A stretch of 64,000 nucleotides of DNA from Streptomyces angustmyceticus. Lineage in GTDB: Bacteria > Actinomycetota > Actinomycetes > Streptomycetales > Streptomycetaceae. The position numbers were made by a program, and so were the translations under genes. Of the stretch, positions 1 to 7,859 are shown piece after piece. The stretch is from positions 4,154,001-4,218,000 of the forward strand of contig NZ_CP082945.1 in assembly GCF_019933235.1 (NCBI RefSeq). The letters are read 5' to 3'. Below the pieces are notes generated by a model. The model ran no database searches, had not been told where the DNA came from, and saw only the letters and a list, made by a program, of their open reading frames with translations. The stretch's first letter is position 1. Every line of letters starts with the position of its first letter.

Positions 1-161
1 CGCTCGGCCAGCTCCTCCAGGGTTAACCGGCCCTCCGCGGTGGCCTCGCGGAGCTGTTCGACCATGTTCTCCCGCTCGGCGTCCGAGGCCAGCACCGCGG
101 GCGACGAGGTGGCGAGGGACGCCGGATCCTTGTGCAGATCGGGGCGTTGGGGCTGGGTCAT
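1..161 (-). CDS. DUF1707-like (SHOCT-type) protein, 5' part only
   Basis: This is the start of a gene that runs off the left edge; 53 codons are visible. After a short polar leader the protein reads LASDAERENMVEQLREATAE, followed by GRLTLEELAERT. That is the usual opening of DUF1707 domains (A-S-D-x-[DE]-R, then an amphipathic helix, then G-R-L-[ST]-x-x-E). In actinobacteria this small domain usually precedes membrane segments or a DUF2154-like region; neither can be seen here. The start is the ATG whose complement lies at 159-161, with GGAGG at 171-175 read on the minus strand. It is divergent from the regulator at 536. The family call is fairly sure; the function is unknown. Confidence 0.75.
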   Translation of the reverse strand, partial: MTQPQRPDLHKDPASLATSSPAVLASDAERENMVEQLREATAEGRLTLEELAE

Positions 162-535
162 GGGGTGGTGCCTCCGCGGAGTCCGGCGGTGGTGGGGGCG
201 CGTGCTGCCTCATCCGACCACGTCGCCGCGGGGTGTGCATCGCCGTGCGGTAGTACATCGAAAGGTTGACCCGGGGTGGCGCGGCACACAGTTCGGTGTA
301 CCCGGCGGCCGGTTATCCGGTGTGCGCACCGGACTCCCGTGAACCGCCGGGCGCAATGCGGCGGTCTCCCGAAAATGATCTCGGCGGACCCGGTGAAGAA
401 CAGTGGGAGGAATCCGAATATCGGTCGACTTCTTCTTGACTAGTTGGTAAAGTGCCCAGCACTCATTGTGACTCGGCGCGTTTTGAAGCAGCCGGCCGGG
501 GTCATCCACTGTTCGAAATCCGGAGGGCTTGTCGA
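162..535. promoter_or_regulatory. Divergent intergenic region with inverted repeat
   Basis: No gene is visible in this 374-base gap between divergent genes. It contains a clean inverted repeat, TCCGGTG-TGCG-CACCGGA, at 316-333. A TTGACT hexamer at about 435 could be a -35 element for the regulator gene, and an AT-richer stretch surrounds it. The repeat is placed where an autoregulatory operator could act, but that is inference. Short antisense reading frames across the gap have no recognisable content. Confidence 0.4.
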
Positions 536-1783
536 ATGCCTGAGCTGGCGGACACCGGGAGGAGAATCAAAGAGCTCCGGGTCGGCGCTGGAATGACACA
601 GCACGACCTCGCCGGTTCCGACATGTCGTCCAGCTACATCTCGCTGGTGGAACGCGGGAAGCGTATTCCCAGCGGCCGGGCACTCAAGATCCTCGCGGAA
701 CGCCTCGGGGTCGGCGTCGACGAAATATCCGGAACCGCCGAGCCGGCCGAAACCACCAGCCGGGTCCGCAGGCTCGACCTCGTGGGGCGATTGGTGGCGG
801 CCCGCAGGCAATGGGACGGCGGCGACGCCGAGGGGGCGCTGTCGGAATTCCGCGCACTGGCCGAGATGGACCCCTCCGGCCGGCAGGACGACGTATTTAC
901 CGAGGCGCAGCTCGCCATTGCCGAAATACTGGGCACACTCGGCCGCGCCGACGAGGGCGCCGAGGTCCTGCTGCGGATGCTGGACGCGCCGGCCCCCACG
1001 CCGTACGCGGAGCCCCGGCTGCGCGCCCTGATCGCCCTCGCCGACCTGCTGGAGTCGGCCGGCCGGGTCCAGGACGGGCTGCGCCACGCGCTCACCGCCT
1101 TCCTCGAATGCGCCGGCCGGGAGCCCGGTACCGGGTTCCACTCGCTGCTGGTCCACGAGGTGCTCACCCGCTGCGCCTATTGGAGCGGCTGCCCCGACTG
1201 GGCGCCCGGCGGCGACCACGGCCGGCCCCCGGCGGACGGGGTGCTCCCCGGGCCGCGGGCCGCCATCGATCTGCACCGGGCGCTCGACCTGCGCGACCGG
1301 GGCGAGACCGGGCGCGCCGCGGCGCTGCTGGGGGAGTGCGCGCGCCGGGTCGCGCCCGCCGCCGGCTTCCCGCTCTGGGAGAAGATCAACGGCCGGTACG
1401 CCCTGCTGTTGCTGCAGAGCGGCGAGCCGGACCGGGCCCGTGGCGTCGTCGAGCGCGGCCTGGTGGTGGCCTCGGTCGCGCAGGAACCGGCGTTCCCGCT
1501 GTGGCTGACCACCGCGGACGCGGTGGGGGCGGAGGCGGCCGGTGACACCGGCCGCCTCTTCGCGCTGGGCGAGCGGCTGGCCGCGCTGCCCGATACCGGC
1601 CGCGGCCATGAGAAAGCCGCCGCGCTCGGGGAGATCGCGGCGGCGTGTGAGCGGGTGGGGGACCGGGAAAGGGCGGCCGGTTACTTCCGGTATTCCGCCG
1701 GGCTGTTCCGGCGGGCCCAGGCCTACCGGCACGCCGAGCGGGCCCGGGAACGGCTGACGGATCTCATCGAAAAGCGGGACTGA
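536..1783 (+). CDS. XRE-family regulator with TPR-like C-terminal region
   Basis: A 415-residue protein. Residues about 9-66 form a lambda-repressor-type helix-turn-helix (GRRIKELRVGAGMTQHDLAG, then SSYISLVERGKRIPSGRALK). The remaining 340 residues are Ala/Leu/Arg-rich helical repeats with TPR spacing (for example EAQLAIAEILGTLGRADEGA). Family members with this build (XRE plus TPR) are often peptide- or ligand-responsive regulators. The start is set by GGAGGG at 522-527; an in-frame ATG at 452 would add 28 residues of unlikely sequence and no ribosome site. It is the nearest regulator upstream of the lanthipeptide genes, 0.8 kb away on the same strand, so a role in controlling them is plausible but unproven. 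Confidence 0.85.
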   Translation: MPELADTGRRIKELRVGAGMTQHDLAGSDMSSSYISLVERGKRIPSGRALKILAERLGVGVDEISGTAEPAETTSRVRRLDLVGRLVAARRQWDGGDAEGALSEFRALAEMDPSGRQDDVFTEAQLAIAEILGTLGRADEGAEVLLRMLDAPAPTPYAEPRLRALIALADLLESAGRVQDGLRHALTAFLECAGREPGTGFHSLLVHEVLTRCAYWSGCPDWAPGGDHGRPPADGVLPGPRAAIDLHRALDLRDRGETGRAAALLGECARRVAPAAGFPLWEKINGRYALLLLQSGEPDRARGVVERGLVVASVAQEPAFPLWLTTADAVGAEAAGDTGRLFALGERLAALPDTGRGHEKAAALGEIAAACERVGDRERAAGYFRYSAGLFRRAQAYRHAERARERLTDLIEKRD

Positions 1784-1843
1784 GGACCGCCGGGCGGCGG
1801 GTGCCGCCGCGGCGCGGATGCCGTCATGGTGAGCAATGCGCGC

Positions 1844-2023
1844 TTATTTATTAGCTTTCTTTCCCAATCCCAGTAGCGCGAACAGGGCCTCCGCGCCGCC
1901 GACGATCGCCAGGATGAGACCGGCCTTGTGAAGCGAGACGATCGGGGTCTCCACTTCCTTTGTGGTCAGCCACAGGACCAGACCTGCGATCGCCAGAACA
2001 ATGCCGACGGCAATACCCTTCAT
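1844..2023 (-). CDS. Small two-helix membrane protein (DUF5708-like)
   Basis: A 59-residue protein beginning MKGIAVGIVLAIAGLVLWL. It has one hydrophobic helix at residues 3-19, a short polar loop (TTKEVETPIVSLHKAG) and a second helix at about 36-53, ending in a Lys-rich tail. The pattern resembles the Streptomyces DUF5708 family (short proteins with a TxEVExPxxSLxKxG loop); that match is from memory. GAGGGG lies a few bases before the ATG on the minus strand. A longer in-frame ORF exists upstream, but its extra 38 residues look non-coding. Its function is unknown. Confidence 0.7.
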   Translation of the reverse strand: MKGIAVGIVLAIAGLVLWLTTKEVETPIVSLHKAGLILAIVGGAEALFALLGLGKKANK

Positions 2024-2553
2024 GATTCCCCTCGTTCCGTGTGACGGGTCGGAGCTCGTTGTACGGACCAGCGTCCCGCGCGGCCGGCGCATTCGGATCA
2101 TCCGCAGGTAGGCACTTTCCGCCCCGCCGTCTGTCACTTTCTATGTACGCCCGGCCCGGCCGGGGGGCGGCCACGGGGCGCCGGGCGGGGCGCCGGGCGG
2201 GGTGCCGAGGGGCCGTCGGGACCGGCCGGGACCCGTCCCAGCAGGGGCCCGACAGTGGTGCGACACCGGTCTGCTGGTGAGCCGGCGGAGCCCCGGCCGC
2301 CCCCTGGACGCGGGCCCCGGCACCCCTGTCCGCGCCCGCCGCATGGCCGCCACAGTCAATTTTCATGACTCTCATAGTCATGCCGTTGAGAGCGTTTCCG
2401 CTGGTACGGGGCCTGGACTCGCATGGTTGTCGAGCGCGTCAACGGATCGTCTTCGGTGAAGCCTGTTGACACTGCAATGACTCACCTGTCATGTTTCTGG
2501 TCATGAGGACGCCCCGAGCGTGACAAAGGGGCAGAAAGTAGGAGGCGGGTTTC
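2024..2553. promoter_or_regulatory. Control region upstream of the lanthipeptide operon
   Basis: This 530-base divergent gap holds no convincing gene. Its right half (about 2340-2520) is clearly less GC-rich. It contains a 7-bp inverted repeat CATGACT-ctcat-AGTCATG at 2364-2382, further TCATG units at about 2489 and 2501, and a perfect TTGACA at 2466-2471. That hexamer is followed 17 bases later by TCATGT (2489-2494), which could act as a weak -10. This would give a leader of about 50 nt before the ketosynthase ATG. Promoter and operator assignments are inferred from sequence alone. Confidence 0.5.
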
Positions 2554-3813
2554 ATGGAGATGCGCGAGGAGCGGCGGCGCGTTGTCGTCACCGGCTGCGG
2601 CGTGGTGTCCCCCGTGGGAAACACCACCGCGGACTTCTGGGACGCCCTCCTGGCCGGCCGCAGCGGCGTCGGCCCCGTCACCCGCTTCGACACCTCGGGC
2701 CTCCCGGTCCGGATCGGCGGCGAGGTCACCGGCTTCGACTGGTCCGGCTGCCTCACCCCCCAGGAGGCCCGGCGCAGCGACAGCTTCACCCGGTACGCGG
2801 TGGTCGCCGCCACCGAGGCCCTGCGCGACGCCGGCCTCGAACCGCCGGCCGGCGTCGACCCGTACCGCTTCGCCGCGGTGATCGGCTCCGGCTACGGCGC
2901 CGCCTCCGCGATCCAGCAGCAGTACGACGTCCTCAAGGGGCAGGGACCGCGCCGGGTCTCCCCCTACCACTCCGTCCTCACCGCCATCGACCACCCGGCG
3001 AGCCTGCTGTCCATCAAGTACGGCATCGGCGGCCCCAGTTGCGCGGTCTCCGCGGCCTGCGCCACCGGCGCGGTGGCCATCGGCGAGGCGGCCGAGCTGA
3101 TCCGCCACGGCCGCGCCGACCTCGTACTGGCCGGCGGGGCGGACGACTCGCTCACCGCCGTCGACCTGGCGGGCACCGCCAACGCCCAGGCCCTCTCGCG
3201 CCGCAACGACGACCCCGAAGGAGCCAGCCGGCCCTTCGACCGGGACCGCGACGGCTTCGTGATGGCCACCGGCGCCGCCGTCCTGACCCTGGAGGAGGCG
3301 GGCCACGCCGAGCGCCGCGGCGCCACGATCCTCGCGGAGGTCGCCGGGTACGCCGCGACCACGGACGCCCACCACGCGACCGCCCCCGATCCGACCGGCG
3401 CCGGAGCCGTCCGCGCGATGCGCGGCGCGCTCGCCGACGCCGGGCGCGCCCCCGAGGACGTGGGGCAGATCAGCGCCCACGGCACCGGGACGGTGCTCAA
3501 CGACCGCATCGAGGCCGCGGCGCTGCGCGAGGTGCTCGGCCCCGACCACCTGAGCCGTACCCCGGTCACCGCGGTCAAGAGCATGACCGGGCACATGCTC
3601 GGCGCCTCCGGGGCAGCCGAGGCCGTCGCCGCGGTGCTCTCGCTCCGCGACCGGCGGATCCCCCCGATCCGCAACTGCGACCACCCCGAGGAGCCCGATC
3701 TCGACCTGGTGGTCAAGGGCGCCCGCGACTGGGACGGCGACGTGGTGCTGAGCAATTCCTTCGGATTCGGCGGACACAACGCCGTTCTCGTACTGACCCG
3801 CTACACCGGCTGA
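2554..3813 (+). CDS. Stand-alone beta-ketoacyl synthase (KAS II / FabF-like)
   Basis: A 419-residue thiolase-fold condensing enzyme, expected to catalyse decarboxylative Claisen condensation of acyl thioester with malonyl-ACP. The active site is complete: nucleophile Cys169 in AACATG, His309 in SAHGTGT, Lys342 and His347 in KSMTGHMLGASGA, and the terminal GFGGHN glycine loop. The length is normal for FabF. It is preceded by AGGAGG and followed after 15 bases by the GNAT gene, so it is the first gene of the lanthipeptide operon. No chain-length factor, acyltransferase, ketoreductase or ACP lies nearby. It would therefore have to borrow ACP and reductive steps from the primary fatty acid synthase. 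A role in making or extending an acyl chain for the peptide is inferred. Confidence 0.9.
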   Translation: MEMREERRRVVVTGCGVVSPVGNTTADFWDALLAGRSGVGPVTRFDTSGLPVRIGGEVTGFDWSGCLTPQEARRSDSFTRYAVVAATEALRDAGLEPPAGVDPYRFAAVIGSGYGAASAIQQQYDVLKGQGPRRVSPYHSVLTAIDHPASLLSIKYGIGGPSCAVSAACATGAVAIGEAAELIRHGRADLVLAGGADDSLTAVDLAGTANAQALSRRNDDPEGASRPFDRDRDGFVMATGAAVLTLEEAGHAERRGATILAEVAGYAATTDAHHATAPDPTGAGAVRAMRGALADAGRAPEDVGQISAHGTGTVLNDRIEAAALREVLGPDHLSRTPVTAVKSMTGHMLGASGAAEAVAAVLSLRDRRIPPIRNCDHPEEPDLDLVVKGARDWDGDVVLSNSFGFGGHNAVLVLTRYTG

Positions 3814-3828
3814 GGAGGGAGACGCACC

Positions 3829-4575
3829 GTGCAGGGACGACTGGTGACCTTGGAATGGCCCGGGGACGACGACTGGGCCGCGATCGCCTCCTGGCTGCGG
3901 CCCGGCTCGCCGGCCGCCGTGCTCAGCGGGGACTGGGAACTGCTGGGAGCCGCCGAGGTCGAGCAGGCCAACCGCTCGGGCCGGGTCCACCACCTGGTGA
4001 TCCGGACGAAGGACGGCACGGGTATCGGCACCGTCAGCTACCAGCGCAGCGGCCGGATCGGCGGCTTCACCGTCGGGGGCGCGATCGGCTCCCCCGAGCT
4101 GTGGCGGCGCGGCTACGGCGCGGAGGCCGTCGTCCTCCTCGTCGACTACCTCTTCCACCAGCTCGACGCGCACCGCGTGCAGGTCACCACCGCCGGCTAC
4201 AACAAGGGCATCATCCGGCTGATGACCAAGACCCGGTTCGTGGTCGAGGGCATCCTGCGCGACCACTGCTATCTCGACGGCGCGTACCACGACTCGATCG
4301 TGTGGGGACTGCTGCGCGACGAGCACTACGCCTCGCTGAAGCCCAGCGCCGACAACCGCGTACTGGCCGTGGGACTCGCCGACTTCGTGGACGAGGACGA
4401 CAAGACCCAGGCGCGCGCCATCCTCACCGAGCACCTGGCGGCCACCCGCCGCACCGCGCTCGCCGGGTACCTGGACGACGAGGCCGCCCGCGACCACGAC
4501 GCCGCCCCGGCCACCGATACCGCCCCCGTCCCCGCGCCCGCCCCGGCCGCCGCCCCCGCGCGAGGTGCCGCATGA
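3829..4575 (+). CDS. GNAT-family N-acyltransferase
   Basis: A 248-residue protein with a RimJ/RimL-like GNAT fold. The beta-4 strand (GTGIGTVSYQ, GGFTVGGAIG) is followed by an acyl-CoA pyrophosphate loop region (WRRGYGAEAV) and a C-terminal half with YNKGIIRLMTKTRFVVEGIL, the usual position of the Asn/Gly-containing helix after beta-5. It ends in an Ala/Pro-rich tail. It starts at a GTG with GAGGAGGG just upstream and overlaps the next gene by four bases (ATGA), so translational coupling to LanKC is likely. GNAT enzymes in lipolanthine-, goadvionin- and selidamide-type clusters attach fatty acyl groups to lanthipeptides; by position this one is the candidate acyl transferase. An acetyl donor or self-resistance role is also possible. 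Confidence 0.85.
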   Translation: MQGRLVTLEWPGDDDWAAIASWLRPGSPAAVLSGDWELLGAAEVEQANRSGRVHHLVIRTKDGTGIGTVSYQRSGRIGGFTVGGAIGSPELWRRGYGAEAVVLLVDYLFHQLDAHRVQVTTAGYNKGIIRLMTKTRFVVEGILRDHCYLDGAYHDSIVWGLLRDEHYASLKPSADNRVLAVGLADFVDEDDKTQARAILTEHLAATRRTALAGYLDDEAARDHDAAPATDTAPVPAPAPAAAPARGAA

Positions 4576-7301
4576 GAGACGGCGCCGAGAGCTTCGCCCT
4601 GGCCGACCGCACCTTCTTCGACTGGCCCGGCAACTGGGACCTGGAGGCCACCCGCTTCCCCGCCCCGCCGCTGCCCGACGGCTGGACCCGCGACGACAAC
4701 GAGGCCTGGACCTTCTGCCGCCCGGCCGAGGACCGCCTCCCCGACCAGGGCTGGAAGATCCACGTCAGCGCGGCCCCCGACGACGCCGCGCGCACCCTCG
4801 CCGACGTCGCCGCCCACTGCACCGCGCACGGCATCGCCTTCAAGTACCTCAAGAGCGCCAACGTCCTGCGCGCCCTGAGCCGCAAGTACGCCCAGCGCTC
4901 CTCGGCCGGCAAGCTGCTGACCGTCTACCCGGTGGACGACGCCGAGTTCACCCGCACCCTCGAAGGGCTCGACGCCGTCGTCGGCGGCCGCCCCGGCCCG
5001 TACGTCCTCACCGACCTGCGCTTTCGCGAGGGCCCGCTCTACGTCCGCTACGGCGGCTTCCGCACCCGCTACATGGAGGACGACCACGGCGAGCTGGTGA
5101 CGGCCTTCCGGCGGCCCGACGGCACACCGGAACCGGACCGCAGGACCCCGGTCTTCCACACCCCCGACTGGGTCACGGTGCCCGACGTCCTCAAGGACTC
5201 GCTGGCCGCCCGGCAGGCCGTGGACGACTTCCCCTACCGGATCACCGGGGCGCTGCAGTTCTCCAACGGCGGTGGCGTCTACCGCGCCGCCCCCGTCGGC
5301 GACCAGGCCCTCGGCGCCGGCCAGGCGAGCGTCGTCCTCAAGGAGGGCCGGCCCCTCTCCGGGACCGACGGCGTCGGCCGCGACGCCGTCAGCCGGCTCG
5401 CCCACGAGCACCGGATGCTGGAGCGGCTGGCCGGACTGCCCGGCATCCCGCGCACCTTCGGCACCCTCCAGGTCCGCGACCACCTCTTCCTGGTCCTGGA
5501 GGACATCGCCGGACAGGACTTCCAGACCTGGCTCGCCGCCCACCACCCGCTGACCGTCCCCGACCCCGACGAACAGGCCGTCGCGGCCTACCGGGACCGC
5601 GCGCTGGCCCTGCTCGGCCGGATCGAGGCGCTGGTCGCCGCGGTCCACGCCCGCGGCATCCGGATCGGCGACCTGCACCCGGGCAACCTCATCATCAGGG
5701 ACGGCGACGAACCCGTCCTGATCGACTTCGAGGTGGCCGACGAGGCCGATCAGGCCACCCCGAGCAGCCTCGGCGCCCCCGGCTTCCACCGGGCCGACGC
5801 CACCGGCACCGACGGCGACCACTACGCCCTCGCCGCCATCGGACTGTGGCTGTTCCTGCCGCTGGCCGCGCTCGGCGGCCTCGCCCCCGACAAGGCCCCC
5901 GCGCTGCTGGCCACCGCGGCCGAGCGGTACGGGCTGCCGGACCACCTGGTCGCACGACTGGCGCCGCAGCTGGCCCCCAACGACAACACCACCTCCGAAC
6001 TCGCCTCGCCACCGGGGCCGTGGCCGCCCTCCGGCCTGCTCGCCTCCCTCGGCCGCGGGCTGCGCGCCGCCGCCACCCCGGACCGCACCGACCGCCTCTA
6101 CCCCGGCGACTTCGAGCAGTTCATCGAGGGCGGCGCGGGCTTCGGACACGGCGCGGCCGGCGTCCTGTGGGCCCGGCACACCGCGCTCGGGGAGCGCGAC
6201 GAAGCCGGCACGGCCTGGCTGCGCGCCGCCGTCGACCGGGTGCCCGCCGAACGGACCGGCTTCTACGACGGACTGCACGGCATGGCCTACGTCCTGCACG
6301 AACTGGGCGACGAACCGGCCGCGCTGCACGCCCTCGACCGGGCCGCCGGCCAACTCGCCGCACGCCACTGCCCCAGCCTCTACCGCGGGCTGTCCGGCGT
6401 CGGCCTCAACCTCCTGCACTTCGCCGCCGCACTCGGCAGCGACACCCTGCGCCGGCAGGCCCTCGGCCTCGCCGACCGCGTCACCGGGCAGCTGACCGCG
6501 GCCCGCGGCGAACCGGTCGCCCGCAGGCGCCGGCACGGCTCGAAGGACGCCGCCGGCCTGATGTACGGCTGGTCGGGCGCCGCGCTCTTCCTGCTGCGCG
6601 CCCACCAGGCCACCGGGGATCCCGGTCTGCTGGACGAGGCGGTCCGCGCCGTCCACCGCGACCTCGACCGCTGCTCCCCCGGCCCCCAGGACACCCTCCA
6701 GGTCGACGAGGGATTCCGGCTGCTGCCCTACCTGGACAACGGCAGCGCGGGGATCGCGCTGGTCGCGGCCGAGCTGCTGGACCACCGCGACGACGACCGG
6801 ATCCGCGAGGCACTGCCCGCGCTGCTGCGCGCCTGCGCCGCCGACTTCGTCATCGAGTCCGGGCTGCTGGGCGGCCGCGCGGGACTGCTCGCCACCATGG
6901 CGGCGCTGCGCGGACGGGTGCCCCTGCCCCCGGAGGCCACCGAGCGGCATCTGCGCCGCCATCTGACCAACCTCGGCCAGCACGCCATGACATGGCGGGG
7001 CACGACCGTCTTCCCCTGTGACGGCCGCGCCCGGATCTCCATGGACCTGGCCGGCGGCGGCGCCGGAGTGCTGCTGGCGCTGTCCGCCACCGAACGGGGC
7101 ACCCCGCTGCTCCCGTTCCTCACCGACTCGCGCCCCGCGACGGCCGGTTTGCCGGCCGCCCCGGGACGCGCCGGCGGCGCCACGAGCGCCGCCACCCCCA
7201 CCGCCCCGTCCGGGGCAGCGGGCACTGCGCACCGCGGAAGGGAGGTGTCGTCAGATGACCATCATGGACCTGCAGGGCCTGGAGGTGCCGGGCGAGCGTG
7301 A
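4572..7301 (+). CDS. Class III lanthionine synthetase (LanKC)
   Basis: A 909-residue trifunctional enzyme: N-terminal phospho-Ser/Thr lyase region (about 1-210), Ser/Thr kinase-like domain (about 225-500) and C-terminal LanC-like cyclase (about 515-840). In the kinase, VVLKEG (near 257) gives the ATP lysine, GDLHPGN (near 367) the catalytic loop, and IDFE (near 384) replaces DFG. The cyclase keeps glycine-rich repeats (MYGWSGAALFL, LDNGSAGIAL, AGGGAGVLLAL) but lacks the Cys-Cys-His zinc ligands, which separates class III from class IV. It would phosphorylate precursor serines, eliminate phosphate and form labionin or lanthionine bridges. The last 70 residues are low-complexity and run 47 bases into the first precursor gene. 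Confidence 0.93.
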   Translation: MRDGAESFALADRTFFDWPGNWDLEATRFPAPPLPDGWTRDDNEAWTFCRPAEDRLPDQGWKIHVSAAPDDAARTLADVAAHCTAHGIAFKYLKSANVLRALSRKYAQRSSAGKLLTVYPVDDAEFTRTLEGLDAVVGGRPGPYVLTDLRFREGPLYVRYGGFRTRYMEDDHGELVTAFRRPDGTPEPDRRTPVFHTPDWVTVPDVLKDSLAARQAVDDFPYRITGALQFSNGGGVYRAAPVGDQALGAGQASVVLKEGRPLSGTDGVGRDAVSRLAHEHRMLERLAGLPGIPRTFGTLQVRDHLFLVLEDIAGQDFQTWLAAHHPLTVPDPDEQAVAAYRDRALALLGRIEALVAAVHARGIRIGDLHPGNLIIRDGDEPVLIDFEVADEADQATPSSLGAPGFHRADATGTDGDHYALAAIGLWLFLPLAALGGLAPDKAPALLATAAERYGLPDHLVARLAPQLAPNDNTTSELASPPGPWPPSGLLASLGRGLRAAATPDRTDRLYPGDFEQFIEGGAGFGHGAAGVLWARHTALGERDEAGTAWLRAAVDRVPAERTGFYDGLHGMAYVLHELGDEPAALHALDRAAGQLAARHCPSLYRGLSGVGLNLLHFAAALGSDTLRRQALGLADRVTGQLTAARGEPVARRRRHGSKDAAGLMYGWSGAALFLLRAHQATGDPGLLDEAVRAVHRDLDRCSPGPQDTLQVDEGFRLLPYLDNGSAGIALVAAELLDHRDDDRIREALPALLRACAADFVIESGLLGGRAGLLATMAALRGRVPLPPEATERHLRRHLTNLGQHAMTWRGTTVFPCDGRARISMDLAGGGAGVLLALSATERGTPLLPFLTDSRPATAGLPAAPGRAGGATSAATPTAPSGAAGTAHRGREVSSDDHHGPAGPGGAGRA

Positions 7302-7341
7302 CGCCCAGGCGCTCGGCTCGACCGTCTCCGGCGGCTGCTGA
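7255..7341 (+). CDS. Class III lanthipeptide precursor, copy 1
   Basis: A 28-residue peptide: leader MTIMDLQGLEVPGERDAQAL and end GSTVSGGC. The leader carries the MDLQGLE segment that corresponds to the conserved (I/L)LDLQ helix recognised by class III synthetases. Ser22, Ser25 and Cys28 form S-x2-S-x2-C, the labionin/avionin motif; Cys is the final residue. The start is placed by AAGGGAGGTG at about 7238-7248. Its first 47 bases overlap the 3' end of the LanKC frame. This copy has Val24 where the other three have Ile24. The leader cleavage site is not known; cutting before Gly21 would leave an eight-residue core. Confidence 0.92.
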   Translation: MTIMDLQGLEVPGERDAQALGSTVSGGC

Positions 7342-7347
7342 CGCGAC

Positions 7348-7387
7348 GCCGGGCGGACCGCGCACCTCTCGTGCACGGCCCACCGGC
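7348..7387 (+). terminator. Hairpin in precursor spacer 1
   Basis: A long GC-rich imperfect stem (GCCGGGCGGACCGCGCAC pairing with GTGCACGGCCCACCGGC) starts six bases after the stop codon. A second small inverted repeat follows, CCAGGTG at 7389-7395 with CACCTGG at 7407-7413. There is no U-run. It may be a partial terminator, an mRNA-stabilising structure or a processing site; the sequence cannot distinguish these. Confidence 0.6.
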
Positions 7388-7469
7388 TCCAGGTGTCCCG
7401 CAACGGCACCTGGTACGTCATCACCGTGTTCCCTTGCCACGACGAGCCCTCGGAAGGAGGTGTCGTCAG

Positions 7470-7556
7470 ATGACCATCATGGACCTTCAGGGCCTGGAGG
7501 TGCCGGGCGAGCGTGACGCCCAGGCTCTCGGCTCCACGATCAGCGGCGGTTGCTGA
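7470..7556 (+). CDS. Class III lanthipeptide precursor, copy 2
   Basis: A 28-residue peptide identical to copy 1 except Ile for Val at residue 24, so the C-terminal end reads GSTISGGC. It has the same LDLQ-type leader helix (MDLQGLE) and S-x2-S-x2-C ring motif. GGAAGGAGGTGTC immediately upstream is a near-perfect complement to the 16S 3' end, so strong translation is expected. It lies 128 bases after copy 1, and the spacer carries a hairpin. Longer frames that begin upstream in the spacer are not credible. Confidence 0.92.
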   Translation: MTIMDLQGLEVPGERDAQALGSTISGGC

Positions 7557-7562
7557 CGCGAC

Positions 7563-7602
7563 GCCGGCTGGACCGTGCACCTGTGATGCACGGTCCACCG
7601 GC
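7563..7602 (+). terminator. Hairpin in precursor spacer 2
   Basis: The stem GCCGGCTGGACCGTGCA pairs with TGCACGGTCCACCGGC across a short loop (about 16 pairs, one bulge). It occupies the same place as in spacer 1, and several base changes between the two spacers preserve pairing. The small repeat CCAGGTG...CACCTGG recurs at 7604-7628. The structure, not only the sequence, appears to be kept. Confidence 0.65.
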
Positions 7603-7682
7603 TCCAGGTGTCCCGCAACGGCACCTGGTACGTCATCACCGTGTTCCCTTGCCACGACGAGTCCCCGGAAGGAGGTGTCGCA

Positions 7683-7769
7683 ATGACCATCATGGATCTT
7701 CAGGGTCTGGAGGTGCCGGGCGAGCGTGACGCTCAGGCGCTCGGCTCCACCATCTCCGGCGGCTGCTGA
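7683..7769 (+). CDS. Class III lanthipeptide precursor, copy 3
   Basis: A 28-residue peptide identical in protein sequence to copies 2 and 4 but with different codons (for example CTT/GGT in the leader and ACC-ATC-TCC in the core). The leader has MDLQGLE and the end is GSTISGGC with the S-x2-S-x2-C motif. GGAAGGAGGTGTC precedes a shorter linker than in copies 1 and 2 (the ATG follows GCA rather than GTCAG). Synonymous divergence with an unchanged peptide argues that it is expressed and under selection. Confidence 0.92.
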   Translation: MTIMDLQGLEVPGERDAQALGSTISGGC

Positions 7770-7780
7770 CGCAGTCGGCC

Positions 7781-7812
7781 ACACGGTGTGGGTGTTCCAC
7801 CACACGCCGTGT
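7781..7812 (+). terminator. Hairpin in precursor spacer 3
   Basis: ACACGGTGTGG pairs with CCACACGCCGTGT (two unpaired bases) across the loop GTGTTCCA. The sequence is unrelated to the hairpins of spacers 1 and 2, but it sits at the same distance after the stop codon. Retaining a stem in a diverged spacer suggests a functional need for structure between copies. Confidence 0.55.
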
Positions 7813-7859
7813 ATCTCACCGTACACATGTCCACCGATCCGCGGAAGGGAGGTGTCGAG

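Noticed and set aside
2520..4571. A 1593-codon frame that begins at 2520 and ends at 7301
   Set aside because: Its first two thirds are an Arg/Pro-rich shadow of the ketosynthase and GNAT genes; only the part from the ATG at 4572 is LanKC.
3829..4575. Aminoglycoside-type resistance acetyltransferase
   Set aside because: The general GNAT fold fits, but no aminoglycoside-specific motif is seen, and the coupling to LanKC favours a biosynthetic role.
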